The notes under the pieces were generated by a model. That model worked only from the letters and a program-made list of their open reading frames with translations. It was not told the DNA's origin and did not search any database. Below are positions 1 through 11,517 of a stretch of 64,000 nt of DNA, in pieces (position 1 is the stretch's first letter; each line of letters opens with the position of its first letter). The stretch is from positions 1,178,001-1,242,000 of the forward strand of contig JASANH010000606.1 in NCBI GenBank assembly GCA_030248295.1, given 5' to 3'. This stretch comes from Mesodorylaimus sp. YZB2_4. Its lineage: Eukaryota; Nematoda; Enoplea; Dorylaimida; Dorylaimidae. Position numbers and translations under genes: made by a program.

Positions 1-661
1 GTAGTCCGGAAACTACATGCCATGTAGCTCGCAAGTACAGGCTACATGAGACCAAAAACGGGTCTTCATACTTGTCGTGTACCATTGAGCGGTAGCCTGT
101 ACCTGGGGTAAGCAGCTACAGTATGAAAAAATAGCCAATGTGCGCGGTGCTCGCGACTGGAGTCGCTACAGCTACAGGCTACACGAGAAGTATGTTCCGC
201 GCCTAAACGAGCCTTGCGTATGCAGTATTGCATATTTACCATCTAGTTTTTGCTTTCATTGTATGCTGCACCTTTTTGTATGAAAGGTATTTTCCTGCAA
301 ATATTACAGATGTGGAGCAGCAGCGTTTCGAAGCGATTCTATCCGCCTCATCACGCATTGTCAAAGATTTTAACTCGCCAGACCATGACCATTGTCACGT
401 GACAATTGCGAATGGCCTGAAAAGGTGCGGGACCCCATGAAGACATATGGGTGCCAATAGTTCATGCTACAAATCAATATATGTACAGCATATACGTGTA
501 CTGTACTTGAAAATAGTCAAGACTCAAGCAAAACTAGTCAGACCCTGCCTTACACAGAATGCAACGCGACTATTTCATACGTACAGTGTAAAATGGCGAT
601 CGCTCATCTGGCAAGACAAAAGGCTAATATCGACGTGGACTGTGGCCAGACTTGATAGGCA

Positions 662-1947
662 CTACAGGGCGCCTAAGTGTGTTTTCACTGAAGCCCCCGC
701 GAAATGATAGTCGAGAAAAAAGTGCACGTAATGCAACTTTGCTGCGTAATGTACAAGTTATTGTGTGACGCAGCTCTTCCTCTAATGAAATCACACGCAT
801 AACGTACCATTCAATTACAGTAGGTACTCCTATATAGCATTTATCACTGCGTCACTTTATCCTTTTGGCACTTTTCTCCGTCTCGATCATCATGACAGCA
901 TCACTTACCATGTGGAGTACACTGCTTCTTCACACTCGACATCTCATCGATTTTGCTCAAAATCCATTCATGCATGATCGGTTTCGACGTCCACACGTGT
1001 GTGTCGTAGTGTGTGAAATTGGGAGGAAGACCAGCCCATAGCTGCGTTCCTCCGGATATGACGCCGCGAAGAACCCACTGGTTATTTTTCCTTTTCTTGC
1101 ACACCAAGGGTCCACCCGAGTCGCCCTGATAGTACACTTGTGCATTTATACAATACAGTATTAGCATAAACGCATACTCACATAGCTAGTAAACCGCCCC
1201 CGTTCAAGCGGAGTCGTACAGATCCCTAGCTCATATTCTAATTTGTTAGTCTGGTGTTTAAACTGATTTGAGAGCTTGTGGCATCCTTGTTTACTGTAGA
1301 CGTGAACTCGGGCCTGTCTCAACACACCAGGCTGTTCACTCTCGTTTTGTTTTACTGCAAAAAAGCCTCCTAAAGTACACTAATTGGACCCTGACTGCGG
1401 CTGTGCGCTTACGTGATCCCCATCCAGCTGTGAAGCATGTTCTCCAGGAAGATGGAGGGTCTTCCGTCTCCTTTTTCGGTAAACAGAGAGAACGCACTTT
1501 CTCAGAAAAGTGCATGGGAGTTTTCAGCTTTAGCAAAGCTAAATCATAAATGACTGACGCTGGCGGCTTGGCTGTGTAGCCACGAATGATAGATACGTTC
1601 TCTATCTCCGATTCTTGCTGTCCGTACTCCCTTTGAATGAGGTGCTCATTATGTATGCCACCAAATATAATCATCGTGCTTCGATTCTTCTTCACGGTCT
1701 GGTTCCTCTTGCTATCCCATCCTGCCACACAATGAGCAGCCGTAATAGCCATATCGCTTTTGTCCGGGCCGAGACAGATATCCAGCAAAGCCGCGCCGCA
1801 GCCAATATCGCCGACTGACAAGTACAGCAACCACGGAAACGAATGAGGAATCGCTTTTTGGCCATTGATAATGTGCAGAGCGTTTGCAGCGCCCCGCGGT
1901 TGGTGCATCGTCATGCCGCACGGAATCGGGGCAACACATAGGGGTAT
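662..1947 (-). CDS. Secreted S1-family (chymotrypsin-fold) serine protease
   Basis: The coding exons I can join in phase are 1413-1947, 1182-1354 and 909-1125. A possible last exon of eight codons at 662-687 ends in TAG and is the weakest part. The mature start reads IINGQKAIPHSFPWLLYL, followed by the catalytic His in ITAAHC, the Asp in IYDLALLKL and the Ser in GDSGGPLVC, so the triad is complete. A cysteine-bearing stretch (LCVAPIPC) precedes the IING activation site, as in proteases whose light chain is disulfide-tethered. The first exon with the signal peptide was not found; a hydrophobic stretch around 1960-2014 is in another frame. The residues just before the active Ser read FTSYGDSGG, so the usual Cys191 and the trypsin Asp189 are absent. 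Specificity is therefore not trypsin-like. The role (digestion, immunity or parasitism) cannot be told. Confidence 0.85.
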
Positions 1948-2014
1948 CTACAGAAGAAATGAGCAAGGCACTAGTCAACATTGTCGTGATTGGACAGTAC
2001 AATTTAAAACACAT

Positions 2015-3359
2015 TCTGCCAGCACTTTTGCTGGTACAATGATTGGCTGTGAAATATTCCTTAGACCAACAATAGGGGCTCCCTATCTCTAATTACTTCG
2101 CTCCTCTCTGGTTCCCCCCGATCTCCATATCTGCATACGGCATGTATATTTTACAGTATCTCACATACGGCCAACTCGAGTGCCTACTGATTCTGGACAC
2201 ACCATGATAACGAGCATTCTGGCAATAAGAGCGCACAGTATACGACTATGAATGTGTGCAAAGCGTACTGTAGACAACTTACCTGAAACAAGATCAAGGA
2301 AATTGGAAGACGCATGTTTATTCGAACTCTATGCTTCAATGGAGTGGGAGGCAATACCGACGATGTCGGATCCTGTCGCACGAGCTGTGCATAATTTTTC
2401 CTGTCATAGCCTGCATTGCCCACTGATCCGGCACGACTACATGGTGCCATGTTTTCCTAATGAAAATGTTTTGCTCATGTTAGTCAGGTTTCGTTGCATA
2501 AAACATTTTATTTTCCATCAAGTTATGCAGCAGAAGAAAACTAGTAATAACTGTGAGTTATGCACTCCCCTACGTGACTAATTTTCAGTTGGCCACAACT
2601 AAAAGTGGTGTACTGACGTCGTGAGCCTTCAAAATAAACCTATCACCTTTTTTGCAAACATGGTGCTTCAGTGTACCCAGAGGTGTATCTGGGCAGCAAG
2701 GGCGGCCCATGGGGAAGACAATGAGCTAGTTGACATGTGGGAATCTCTGGTGGGACCCAACTAAGTACTAACAAAACGAGCTAGGTGTATTTTGACACCA
2801 CAGTGTTTTCATGTGTCCAGGAGTGTGAAATTTGAGCGCTAGATAAAAAAATATAAAACGTCAAAACTAAAAATCAAACAAAATGAAACAAAATGAATTA
2901 AAAAATGAAAAAAGTGAAGATAATAAATCGGCATAAAAATTTGAAAAAAGAAAGAAAAAAAGAAAAGAAAAAGATAGAATAAACATATAAGAATATTGAC
3001 AGCACCGTTTCCAGTGAGCAAGCGTCTCCTACCTTCCTTTTCTTGTAACAGTTAGAAGTATTATAACGTAGTGATTGGCCCTTTTTTGTCCTTTTTCTAT
3101 TTTTAGCATCGGAGGATAGATTTTCCAACGCCAGGGAAACAGGCGTCATGGCCCGTGAAGAATGCAATAGGGAGAAGAAAAGGGATGAAAAACATGATAA
3201 AATGTGATTAAGGCTAATAAGGATGCCTTGAGGCTGTACTTCAACGATTTTACTGTGTCCTATGCAGAGGGTCTGCGCAGGGCTGGTTGGTCCTCACTTC
3301 TGGATAGGCGTAACTGTTTGAACTGTAGCTGAAACAGAATTGCACCTACCATACTCAGA
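2015..3359. other. Region without a supported gene
   Basis: I see no conserved coding signal here. The stretch at 2840-2985 is A-rich low-complexity sequence with many short AAAAT/GAAA runs. It gives spurious lysine- or phenylalanine-rich reading frames. Confidence 0.6.
2840..2985. repeat. A-rich low-complexity tract
   Basis: The plus strand is mostly A with scattered AAAAT, GAAAA and AAAGAAAG units. There is no clear period and no retroelement coding sequence next to it, so I call it simple low-complexity DNA. Confidence 0.7.
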
Positions 3360-5590
3360 TACAAATGCAAATGGGTGTTTGGAAATTGCATCGCGCTGAG
3401 CTTTTTCTGTGGACGCCATTGGTTGACCACCTCGGAGAGCCTCACTACCTTCGCTCTATACGTGTTGATTTTGATAAGAATTTTTGGGAATATTTGAAGT
3501 GCACAATGACTTATTCCATGCTTGCATGGTTGCATGGTGCTCCGTATTTGTTTTCGATAGCAGGCGATGAGGAAAGGATAAAACTACTTCACAGTAATTG
3601 TTGACTTGAATATCATAAAACGAAAATTCTATTTGAGATAGGTACTTGATCCCACAAAACAAAATGACCAGGAGAAATAATGAGACCGTGACCAGACCAA
3701 CAAAACACTTGAAAGACCAGTCACATTTTCACAATAGGTGGGCTCATATTAACAACAGCTGAGCAAATTACGCCGATATCTTAATTATTAAATGTAACAT
3801 ATATACAGGACAAATCTCAAGCAAAATTTTAAGCACACGCAACTCGCCTATCACTCGCTCTACATGGATCCTAGCGGATGACAGTGATCTTGCATAATTC
3901 AAATCGGCTCTGGATAATTGGGGCGCAGTTAAAAACTTCGGAAATAATAAGTGTACGCCATATTGTAACATCAAGAACTCGCGAACTCTGAAACCTCTAT
4001 CGGCCATCAGCGCGTCACCTCTCGTCAACTCCGACAAAAAGCCATCATGGCACTCCTTCACAATAGCTGCATCAGAAGTCCTGCCCGCATAAGCCGGCGA
4101 TATATACATGATTGTTCGGTTCTGCGACGTACAAACGAGATACTTAATGGTGTGCTGATGCTTATACTCACTGTAGTATTCTTGTTGCTCCAGCTTCGAT
4201 CCCGGCTTTTCGATGAAAACTTCGAAGCAATCCAAAACGCCAACAAATCGAGGAAATTGGTTAAAGCATGGAACTGGCTGCTGCAAATCTCGATACACCC
4301 ACATTACCCACGATTTCAGCTTGCGCAACAAAAACGGGATCCACACCGAAGCCAGGCGAGAAGTGTACGATTCGCTGACATCGTACAGGTGGGCAAAGTG
4401 TACATTGTCAAAGTTACGGCGCAAGCGTATCAGAACAAAAAATATTCTTCTTGCAAACCAAGCCCACAAACAGAAAAATGTAGGATCGGGGTTAATAAAG
4501 CATGCATAAGCCCCACTTACTTTCGCGCTTTCTTCCTTCTCTTCCTGCCAACCGCCTCCCACAAACACAAATTAGCTGCAGCTCTGCAATATCCTCGAAC
4601 ACATTTGCCAGCGTCTTGAAATTTTGGATGCCAGTGTAGTTCTTTGTCAGGATGTCATTGCCTTTAAACCACGACCAGCACATGAACATACAGCGGCTTT
4701 TCGACGTGAATGGCTTGCAGTCAGAAACTGATTTCCTGATAGGGGGAGTCGGTGGTGCTGAAGTACTACAATGGTACATCCAAACCGGCACCATTGTAGT
4801 CACAGAATGCCGCTCTCCTGATGGTGATTGGTCTCTCAGAGGTGCGCCAAGTGCTTGGAAGATAGACGCACCATTCTGAGACGACGACGCCTGGAAACAA
4901 GCCGCACTCTGACGAGCAATCGCATCATCTTGTTCTTTAGCACTAGCTATGCACTGATCTTGGACTGCTGCCGTATCCAGTTCCAGAGCCAATAGAACTT
5001 CGCCTTTTTTGAACCGTTGGTGTGGTGACGACGGATGGTTCGGCCATTTGATCTTGGGCGGTACTGTTGTTTTTTGTGCGGGACTTTCGTTAGCGGCTGC
5101 TAGCTTTAAGCGGGGGGGGGGGGGGAACTGAAAAGATACACAAGTTATGAGTTTTGCAAAGATTTCCATCCCTTTGCTACTATGTACCTAGTGCCTCTGC
5201 AGTGCCGATGTACTGACGAGTGAGCAAAAGCCTATGAATCTGGATAGGACTAACCATGCATTTTTAAAGCCTCACACTTCTCTTAAAGACGTGCAGTAGT
5301 TCTTACAGCCCTCACCTCAATGCAGCTTCATTACTCACGGCCAACAGGTCCCGAGTCACCCAGTCTCAGTAAGGCCAACAAGGTTCACGCAGTCTTACCT
5401 TCAGTTTCTTCTTCCTCATCTTCCTCGAAGCCAGGACATTGACAATAAGTTGTGGCTTCCCATTGTTGTACTGGCCTGACAGCCAAGTCCAGGAGGGCAC
5501 TAGCAACTAAGCTTTCGTCATTTCTAACTTCTCACCTAGTTCGATTTCCATGGATATCACTTCTACTACTTCGTCCACTTGAGGTGCATC
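3360..5590 (-). mobile_element. THAP/DDE DNA transposon copy, left arm of an inverted pair
   Basis: This stretch carries the DDE transposase exons on the minus strand. It matches, in reverse orientation, the DNA at about 6115-7205. Matching blocks that I aligned by eye are 3360-3780 with about 6780-7205, 4930-5060 with 6595-6720, 5177-5240 with 6435-6500, and 5400-5583 with 6120-6300. Similarity looks like 75-85% with small indels. The middle block 3.8-4.9 kb, which encodes the DDE domain, has no partner in the right arm. The two copies face each other head to head with a centre near 5.85 kb. I did not find a clean terminal inverted repeat or target-site duplication, so the outer ends are approximate. 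Confidence 0.8.
3768..5169 (-). CDS. Harbinger-like DDE transposase (DDE_Tnp_4), probably decayed
   Basis: Two reading blocks on the minus strand belong together. The upstream block (about 4570-5169) ends with NYTGIQNFKTLANVFEDI, the typical start of the helix-turn-helix region in THAP/DDE_Tnp_4 transposases. The downstream block (about 3768-4450) has an HTH-like stretch (LRRNFDNVHFAHLYDVSES) and then the DDE core: Asp in GVLDCFEVF, Asp in LMADRGF and Glu in IHVERVIGELR. The family cuts and pastes a DNA element. A splice junction between the blocks must lie near 4450-4570, but I could not fix it. The chain ends soon after the last Glu, and the THAP domain is on a separate fragment upstream (5611-5799). 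I therefore think the copy is no longer intact. Confidence 0.78.
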
Positions 5591-5610
5591 ACTAATCTCG
5601 CTGTGCCTGA

Positions 5611-5799
5611 TTAATTTACGTCATTTCGCCCCATGTGTGAAACTGGATACGGATTTTCTTTGGTCGGTTGGCCATCGACAAAGTGTCGAGAACATATTCT
5701 CACATTGTTCCAGTGACCTGACGGCGGCGTTGCTCGACCGATGTGTTTGATCCAAGCTTCCCTCTTCGTCAGGTTTTTTGGGACTGCATGAAATCCCAC
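5611..5799 (-). pseudogene. THAP zinc-finger fragment, N-terminal part of the transposase
   Basis: The frame reads FHAVPKNLTKREAWIKHI, then a spacer, then VRICSRHFVDGQ. This is the second half of a THAP DNA-binding domain: the FHxxP block, the invariant Trp and the CxxH ligand pair. The first CxxC pair is not in the same frame; a stop codon lies just upstream. Either it sits on an exon I cannot place or it has been lost. Its position 5' of the DDE exons on the same strand fits a THAP-DDE transposase. Confidence 0.72.
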
Positions 5800-5984
5800 C
5801 GCGCGCTAATACCATATTCACTACCACATCCTTTGACGAAGCAGTAATGCATCTCCGTGCTGAAAACCAAGAACTCACAGTAATATTACTCACCCATTTT
5901 CCTCATCAACTTACTTTCGTCAATTCTGAAAACAGTTTCGTATCTGACCACGTTTCCAAAAAACGGTTTCCTGTGAACCACGTG

Positions 5985-6115
5985 AACGAGAGCGAAGAGT
6001 AATCCCACGGGTACGTGGTGGAACAGAGGTACCAGCAATCCGTTTTTATTTACTTAGCGCACCCCTTACATTTTTTGTCCATTACGGAATGCGAGAGGAA
6101 ACAAGTTTTCACGGA
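5985..6115. repeat. Direct repeat, copy 1 (partner at 8450-8585)
   Basis: About 130 bases starting at the AATCCCAC/GGTACGTGGTGGAAC segment recur at 8450-8585 with few changes, including the block ACCCCTTACATTTTTTGTCC. The copy lies at the centre of the inverted transposon pair and is not part of either arm. It may be the edge of another element that inserted there. Confidence 0.75.
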
Positions 6116-7205
6116 GTATGAGACGAAGTAGGGGAAGTGATCGATAGAAATAGAAATAGTGGAGAAATTATAAATGACAAAAACGTCGTTGCCAGTGCCC
6201 TTCTGGATTTGACTGTCGGGCCAGTTCAACGATTGGAAGCCACAATCAATTGTCCATGTCCTGGGTGAGACGAAGATGGGGAAGAAGTAACCGAAGGTAA
6301 GACTGGGTAAACTGTTGGCCGTGAATTATGACGGTGCATTGGGATGAGGGCTATAGGAACTATTGCATGCACCGCAGGAGAAGTGAATGGCTATAAAAAA
6401 GCGTGGACAATCTTGTCCAGTTTCATAGGCTTTTGCCCCCCTCGTCAGTAAATCGACACTGCATAGGCACTATGGTACTAGCAGAGGAACGGAAACCTTT
6501 CCGAAGCCCATAAGTTGTGTATGTTTTCACTTTGCGCCCGTTTAAAGCTAGTAGCCACTTACGATAGTCTCGCACCAAAAACAGCAGTACCGTCCACGAT
6601 CAAATGGCCGAACCATCCGCCGTCACCACTCAAACGGGTCAAGAAAGAAGTTTCATTGGCTTTGGAACTGGATACATCCAGTGCATAGTGCTAGAGAACA
6701 AGATGATGCGCTAGTTTGTCAGAGTGTGGCCCATTTCCACACATCGCCGTCTCAAAACGGTGCGTCTCAAAACACATGTTGCATCTGATGGATGATGTTA
6801 GCGTAATTTTCTCAGCTATTGTGAATATGACCCCCCTGTAGTGTAAAAATGTGACCGCACTGGATGTTTTTGCTGGTCTTATTATTTCTGCTGATCATTT
6901 TTTTCTGGGTTTAACATCTCAAATAGAATTTTTGTGCTGTGATGTACGACAAGTCAACGATTACTGTACCTACTCCTAATCATCTGCTATCGAAACCAAT
7001 CATGCAGGCAACGGAGCAACCATGCAGGCATAAAATAAGTCAATTGTGCACTTCGAAAATTTCCAACAATTCTTATCAAAATCAACACGCACGGAACGAA
7101 GGTATTGAGGCTCTCCGACGCGGTCACCCAACGGCGTCCACAGAAAAAGCTGAGCACGATGCAATTCCCAAATACCCATCGGCATTTTTATCTGAGTCTG
7201 ATAGG
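6115..7205 (+). mobile_element. Internally deleted THAP/DDE transposon copy, right arm
   Basis: This is the inverted partner of 3360-5590. The blocks run in the same order on the opposite strand, but the roughly 1.1 kb DDE transposase segment is missing. That is the usual form of a non-autonomous (MITE-like) deletion derivative. The outer block (6780-7205) is the best preserved and contains a frame also seen in the left arm. Confidence 0.78.
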
Positions 7206-8015
7206 TACAATCCTGTTTCAGCATGACTTTTCCAAGTGCATCGCGTTGTAAATATGGGAGCGAGTCTATGGCGGCGCTGTCGGTGACCAAATGAAGCACC
7301 TGACCTTCGCGTGGTGATATTTTCAGACCAGCTTTTCGCACGACGATATTTTGATGCCAGCCGGTTTCTGTCGTCAATCTGATGTAAACTTGGACAGCCT
7401 TCTCTTCGTTTTTCTCCCCCATTGAATCGCGGCCAGAGAATGTATAAATTTCTGAGGCTGGGGTGATGGGCAAATACGTGCATTGATTGCCATATCTGAT
7501 TCGATCGTCAGGCGAGAGTCCACTTGCACTGTTTCAACCGTTGGTCTTGGTTCGCTGGCCCCGCCAATGCCTGCATCCGCTTCGAGTCGAAATATTTTGG
7601 CCAAGCGATGGTCGTATACCGGGACTGGACCCCTTCGGTTTCTGTTGTTCTCGAGACATGTGCTCGCTGGACTCCAATCTGGTCGAGCAGAGTTTCCGTT
7701 GGCACTTCCTATTTGCAAACTTGACCAACATTTGTATCTTTGAATCGACCACCCTCTGCTGGTTTCTAAAAAATCTATTGATGTATTTTAAAAGAGCCCC
7801 GTAGCAGCATTGCAACTAACTGGCGTTGTTGGAGTAAGCCACCAGCAGCTCACTTCGGTTGGCGACGGCTTCGTTAGGCCCTGCAGGTCCAGAATCCATG
7901 CAGAGAACAGAGGGAAGCTGCGTGTGAGCATGCTCACCCAGTCCGGCAGGACAAACGCGGCGACAGGCTTGTTATTTTCCGCTAGAAATCGAATATTGAC
8001 CTTACTAGCTGACAC
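7000..8015 (-). pseudogene. Unidentified degenerate coding-like remnant
   Basis: Minus-strand frames of fair length follow each other with shifts: about 7788-8015 (RFLAENNKPVAAFVLPDWV), 7508-7705 (DSKRMQALAGPANQDQ) and 7000-7473 (YIRLTTETGWHQNIVV, then LHRAQLFLWTPLGDRVGEP). The last part is repeated with conserved reading frame on the plus strand at 3368-3604. I do not recognise the family. The shifts between frames suggest a decayed mobile-element gene carried next to, or inside, the THAP/DDE element. Confidence 0.4.
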
Positions 8016-8449
8016 ATATTAGCGTGCTCATATACATATACACTATATAATACTCATGCAGGACATTTATGCCGTTCAGAGGGCCTATCCCTGAAGTTAC
8101 ACTGACTTCTGAGGCTGAGCTTTCCGTTTCCTTGTTCACCAAACACCAAACTCCATACCAGGTCATGCTTCGTCGCGAGGCGCGCTTCTTGACCTTCTTT
8201 GAATAACTCTGCCCACTAAACAGTCGTTGCGAAATGTACTCGTTCAACTAAGCGGACATCATTGTATCGAATTCGTCTAAAAAGACCAGATGACCTTTTG
8301 TGCCCTCCAGCTCCTCTAACTAACCCCTAGAACATTCAGTCATCCCTCACCGCTGGCAACATTCGAAGCCATTTCCACATTTCCGACCGTATAACAACTG
8401 ATTTTTCTCAAATTTCTTTCAAGAACTCACAGAAAAGAGGCTTAGTAAA

Positions 8450-8585
8450 ACTCGTGACGAGAACGAAGATTAATCCCACAGGTACGTGGTGGAACCAAGG
8501 TGCCAACAATCCGTTTTATTTACTTCGCGCACCCCTTACATTTTTTGTCCATCACGGCATGAAACAGGAAACAAGTTTTCGTATC
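8450..8585. repeat. Direct repeat, copy 2 (partner at 5985-6115)
   Basis: Same orientation as 5985-6115 and close to identical over most of its length. It ends about 230 bases before the start of the PP1-like gene. No coding potential is apparent. Confidence 0.75.
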
Positions 8586-8814
8586 AGAAAACGGGCGCGA
8601 ACACTAGCCGCAAGCGATGGATACTGTAGTAACCATCAACATATTGCCTCACGATCAGGCCCAAATTCCTAAGTGCAGAATTGTAAAGTCTTACTCCCGA
8701 TCACAACGTAATAATTGAGGGGGGGGCTAGCGGGTGCTCAGTATTATACAGTATATTCTCGTGCGTGCTGGCGAGCGGTCGGTTGTTGTACAGTTTCTCC
8801 CGTGTCATCGAACG

Positions 8815-10215
8815 ATGTCGGCGAAGGGTTCATCGTCTCAACAGGAAGATTCGATTCGAGCGGGTGACTTCGTTGACCGTCTGAAAAAGGCTGGCACACC
8901 GAGCAAGGGCATCGTGGACAAGGTGCTGTCGATGGAGGAAACAATTTGGCTGATCGATCGCGCGTCGGCGTTGTTCCTCAAGGAACCCAGTCTCCTGGAA
9001 GTCGATCCCCCGGTCACTCTCTGCGGCGACACGCACGGACAGTTCAGCGACGTGCTGCGAATCTTCACGACGTACGGATGGCCGGGGCCGGGCGAAGGGC
9101 AAACTCGCTACCTCTTTCTTGGTAAGCAGGCTTTTGTGTCAGTGCAGGTGGGCTCCGACGAGAACCGTTCAGGGGACTACGTGGACCGTGGCAAGCAAAG
9201 CATCGAAGTCATGTGCCTGATGTTCGCCCTGAAAGTGCAGTACCCGAAGGACTTTTTCCTGCTGCGAGGGAACCACGAGTGCTTGCCTATCAATCGCGCC
9301 TACGGGTTCTTCAACGAGGTCACCAAGCGTTACGACTGTACGAGATGTTCAACGTGAGTATCTGCCTCGATTTGAAAGCTGTCATTTCACTCAAGCTTTT
9401 GGTTTTCAGCGAGCGTTCAACTGCATGGCCGTGGCCGGATTGGTGGGCAAGCGTGTCCTGTGCATGCATGGCGGTCTGTCTCCAGATTTGGGTGAGTGCA
9501 CTTTGATTGAAGGTAATGCTTTCTGGTTCGACTGGTTACTTTCCAGAAAGCTTGGACCAAATTCGCCGCATCAAACGGCCATCGGAAGCTCCAGAAAGCG
9601 GCTTGATCGCCGACTTGCTGTGGTCGGATCCTGATCCTGGAGTGAAAGGTAAGTCCTCCTTTCTGGTTCCCCCTTAATCGCATTGCAGCGCACGTTTGCA
9701 GGTTTCCAGCAGAGTCACCGAGGAGTGGCGTTCCTGTTCGGTCCAGACGCAGTGGCGGAGACGTGCGCCAAATTGGACATCGATTTGGTGGCTCGGGCTC
9801 ATCAGGTAAGTTGTGGAAGAACTTCTAAGGGAATGGATCCACCTGCTGCTACGGAACCGCGAGTCCGTCTATCGATCGGTCATGGGGCATGGGGCTTCAT
9901 CAAGACCACCAAGCGCTGCGCCAAAGATCTATTGGCTTGTGTTTCAGGTAGTCCACGAAGGATACGAATTCTTCGCCGACAACAAGCTGGTAAGTGCAGC
10001 CTGCCAACTGTGGCTCAAGGAATCATTATGCACTGGATGTGCTTTCAGGTCACGATTTTCAGCGCCCCTGATTACTGCGGTCAGTTCGGCAATGCGGCCG
10101 GGTTCCTGAGCATCGACGGCGATATGAAGTGCAAAATAAAGGTGGGCTCCTGGCGACAAGTGCCATTTTCACGCCTTGCAAGGCTCTTCCGTTTCAGCAA
10201 CTGAAACCGATGTGA
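8815..10215 (+). CDS. PP1-like serine/threonine phosphatase, copy 1, with a frameshift in exon 2
   Basis: Eight exons: 8815-9121, 9173-9353, 9410-9491, 9547-9648, 9702-9805, 9948-9989, 10049-10141 and 10198-10215. All PPP-family metal and phosphate ligands are visible: GDTHGQ, GDYVDRG, RGNHE, LCMHGG and ARAHQ. The closest family is PP1, which dephosphorylates Ser/Thr residues under targeting subunits. The C-terminus is cut to KQLKPM, without the usual tail. Exon 2 is 181 bases, so it leaves the frame one step off. Near 9331-9340 the sequence goes from RYD straight into a frame-shifted YEMFN block. Compared with the paralog at 37208-38420, seven bases are missing there. Every other junction keeps phase and no other stop occurs, so this is either a very young pseudogene or a sequence error. 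Start ATG 8815 gives MSAKGSSS before the domain. Confidence 0.9.
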
Positions 10216-11424
10216 TCGTTGCGACGATGAGTGCAGAAAGAAGACGTGATTCGTGTGACCTTTCTGAATCCCTGTGTGACTGACTTCACATTTTGGAATC
10301 ACTTGTGTGCGAATGCATGAACTGATCTGTCAAATGTGTCTGTCACAGCATGACTGCGCTGGGATGTCGGGGGAAGCCAGTGGCTGTTCCCAGGGGCTCA
10401 CACAGCGAAAATAAGGTGCAGGCTAAAGGGGCGGGATGAGCCGCCATCAAGAGTCATATGCATTAAATTTCCTTATTTGTAATCATAGGAAGCTTCTGGT
10501 TTTTAAATGCGCAGAGTTTCCTGAGTGCCAAAAAACCTGGCATATTGGCACCACGTCCCAGGTTCTTACGACGTTCTTTTCCTTGGGAGAACATGTGCCA
10601 TTGATTTCCTCATGGCCGAATATCCTGAGAAACAATGAACACATGGGATGTTGTAAGTCACGCAAAATAACATCTTATCAAAACAGGTCCTTCCTGAAAA
10701 ACACGATTTCTGCTTATGGGAAATGTTATTGAGCTTCTTGTTTCCGTTGGAGCCCGTTGCCCCTCTGCTTCCGTCATCGTCGACAAAACATGTACATCCA
10801 ATTACTGCTTTCATCATCGCTCTATTTCTCAAAACACTGCTCGATCTAGTCCACGAGACACGTATTAAGATTGGCAAAGTTCCTAGAACTACGTTCGCGG
10901 AGTTATTTTTAGCCTAGAGTTGCACATTTTGCTCTAAAAATATGCCCGCTGTTCAATATTCCCACGGAGAAAAATAAAAATCTAAATTGCCTGTGTCCGA
11001 GTGACGATGAAAAACAGATGAGCCATTCTTAATTAGTTATAACGATTGGGAAAGATCTGTTGCCATGCTCCGAAACACGGTTTGTAAGAGTATACAGTAA
11101 GAGCGTGGGGCCTCTTGATGTTTTCATTCGTTCTACGAAACGTGAGCATCGGACTCGGCTTGTTCCATAGATGCATGGCGAGTTACGTTTATTCTGTGTT
11201 GTGCAAGGCTTTTGGCCGAGGAGGTATCCGCCGCTTGAATCGATGAGGTCTCTTGGCGGCCAGGTGAGGGACGAAACAGAATCGTATTGACCACTAAAAG
11301 CGCATGATAAGACGCACGTGCCCCGCGTCCGCATCAACAGTGCAATAGAGAATTCAGCGGCTTGTTTGCTAGCTCGAAGAGTATTCGAAGAAGATGTTGA
11401 CGCAAGCACTGGCCCGCCCTTGTA
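10216..11424. other. Intergenic stretch, nothing supported
   Basis: Only short frames without family resemblance or paired splice sites. No RNA gene was recognised. Confidence 0.5.
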
Positions 11425-11517
11425 ATGTTTGCCAGTTGCTCTCCTTGGGCATTCTGTCGAGCTCAAGGATGGATCGTGATGAACGCCTTGTCTGTTTCTC
11501 GACAACCGTATGACCGG

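Noticed and set aside
2898-3167. Phe-rich minus-strand frames
   Set aside because: Produced by the A-rich low-complexity tract.
4047-4619. 190-codon plus-strand frame
   Set aside because: Antisense to the DDE transposase exons; no resemblance of its own.
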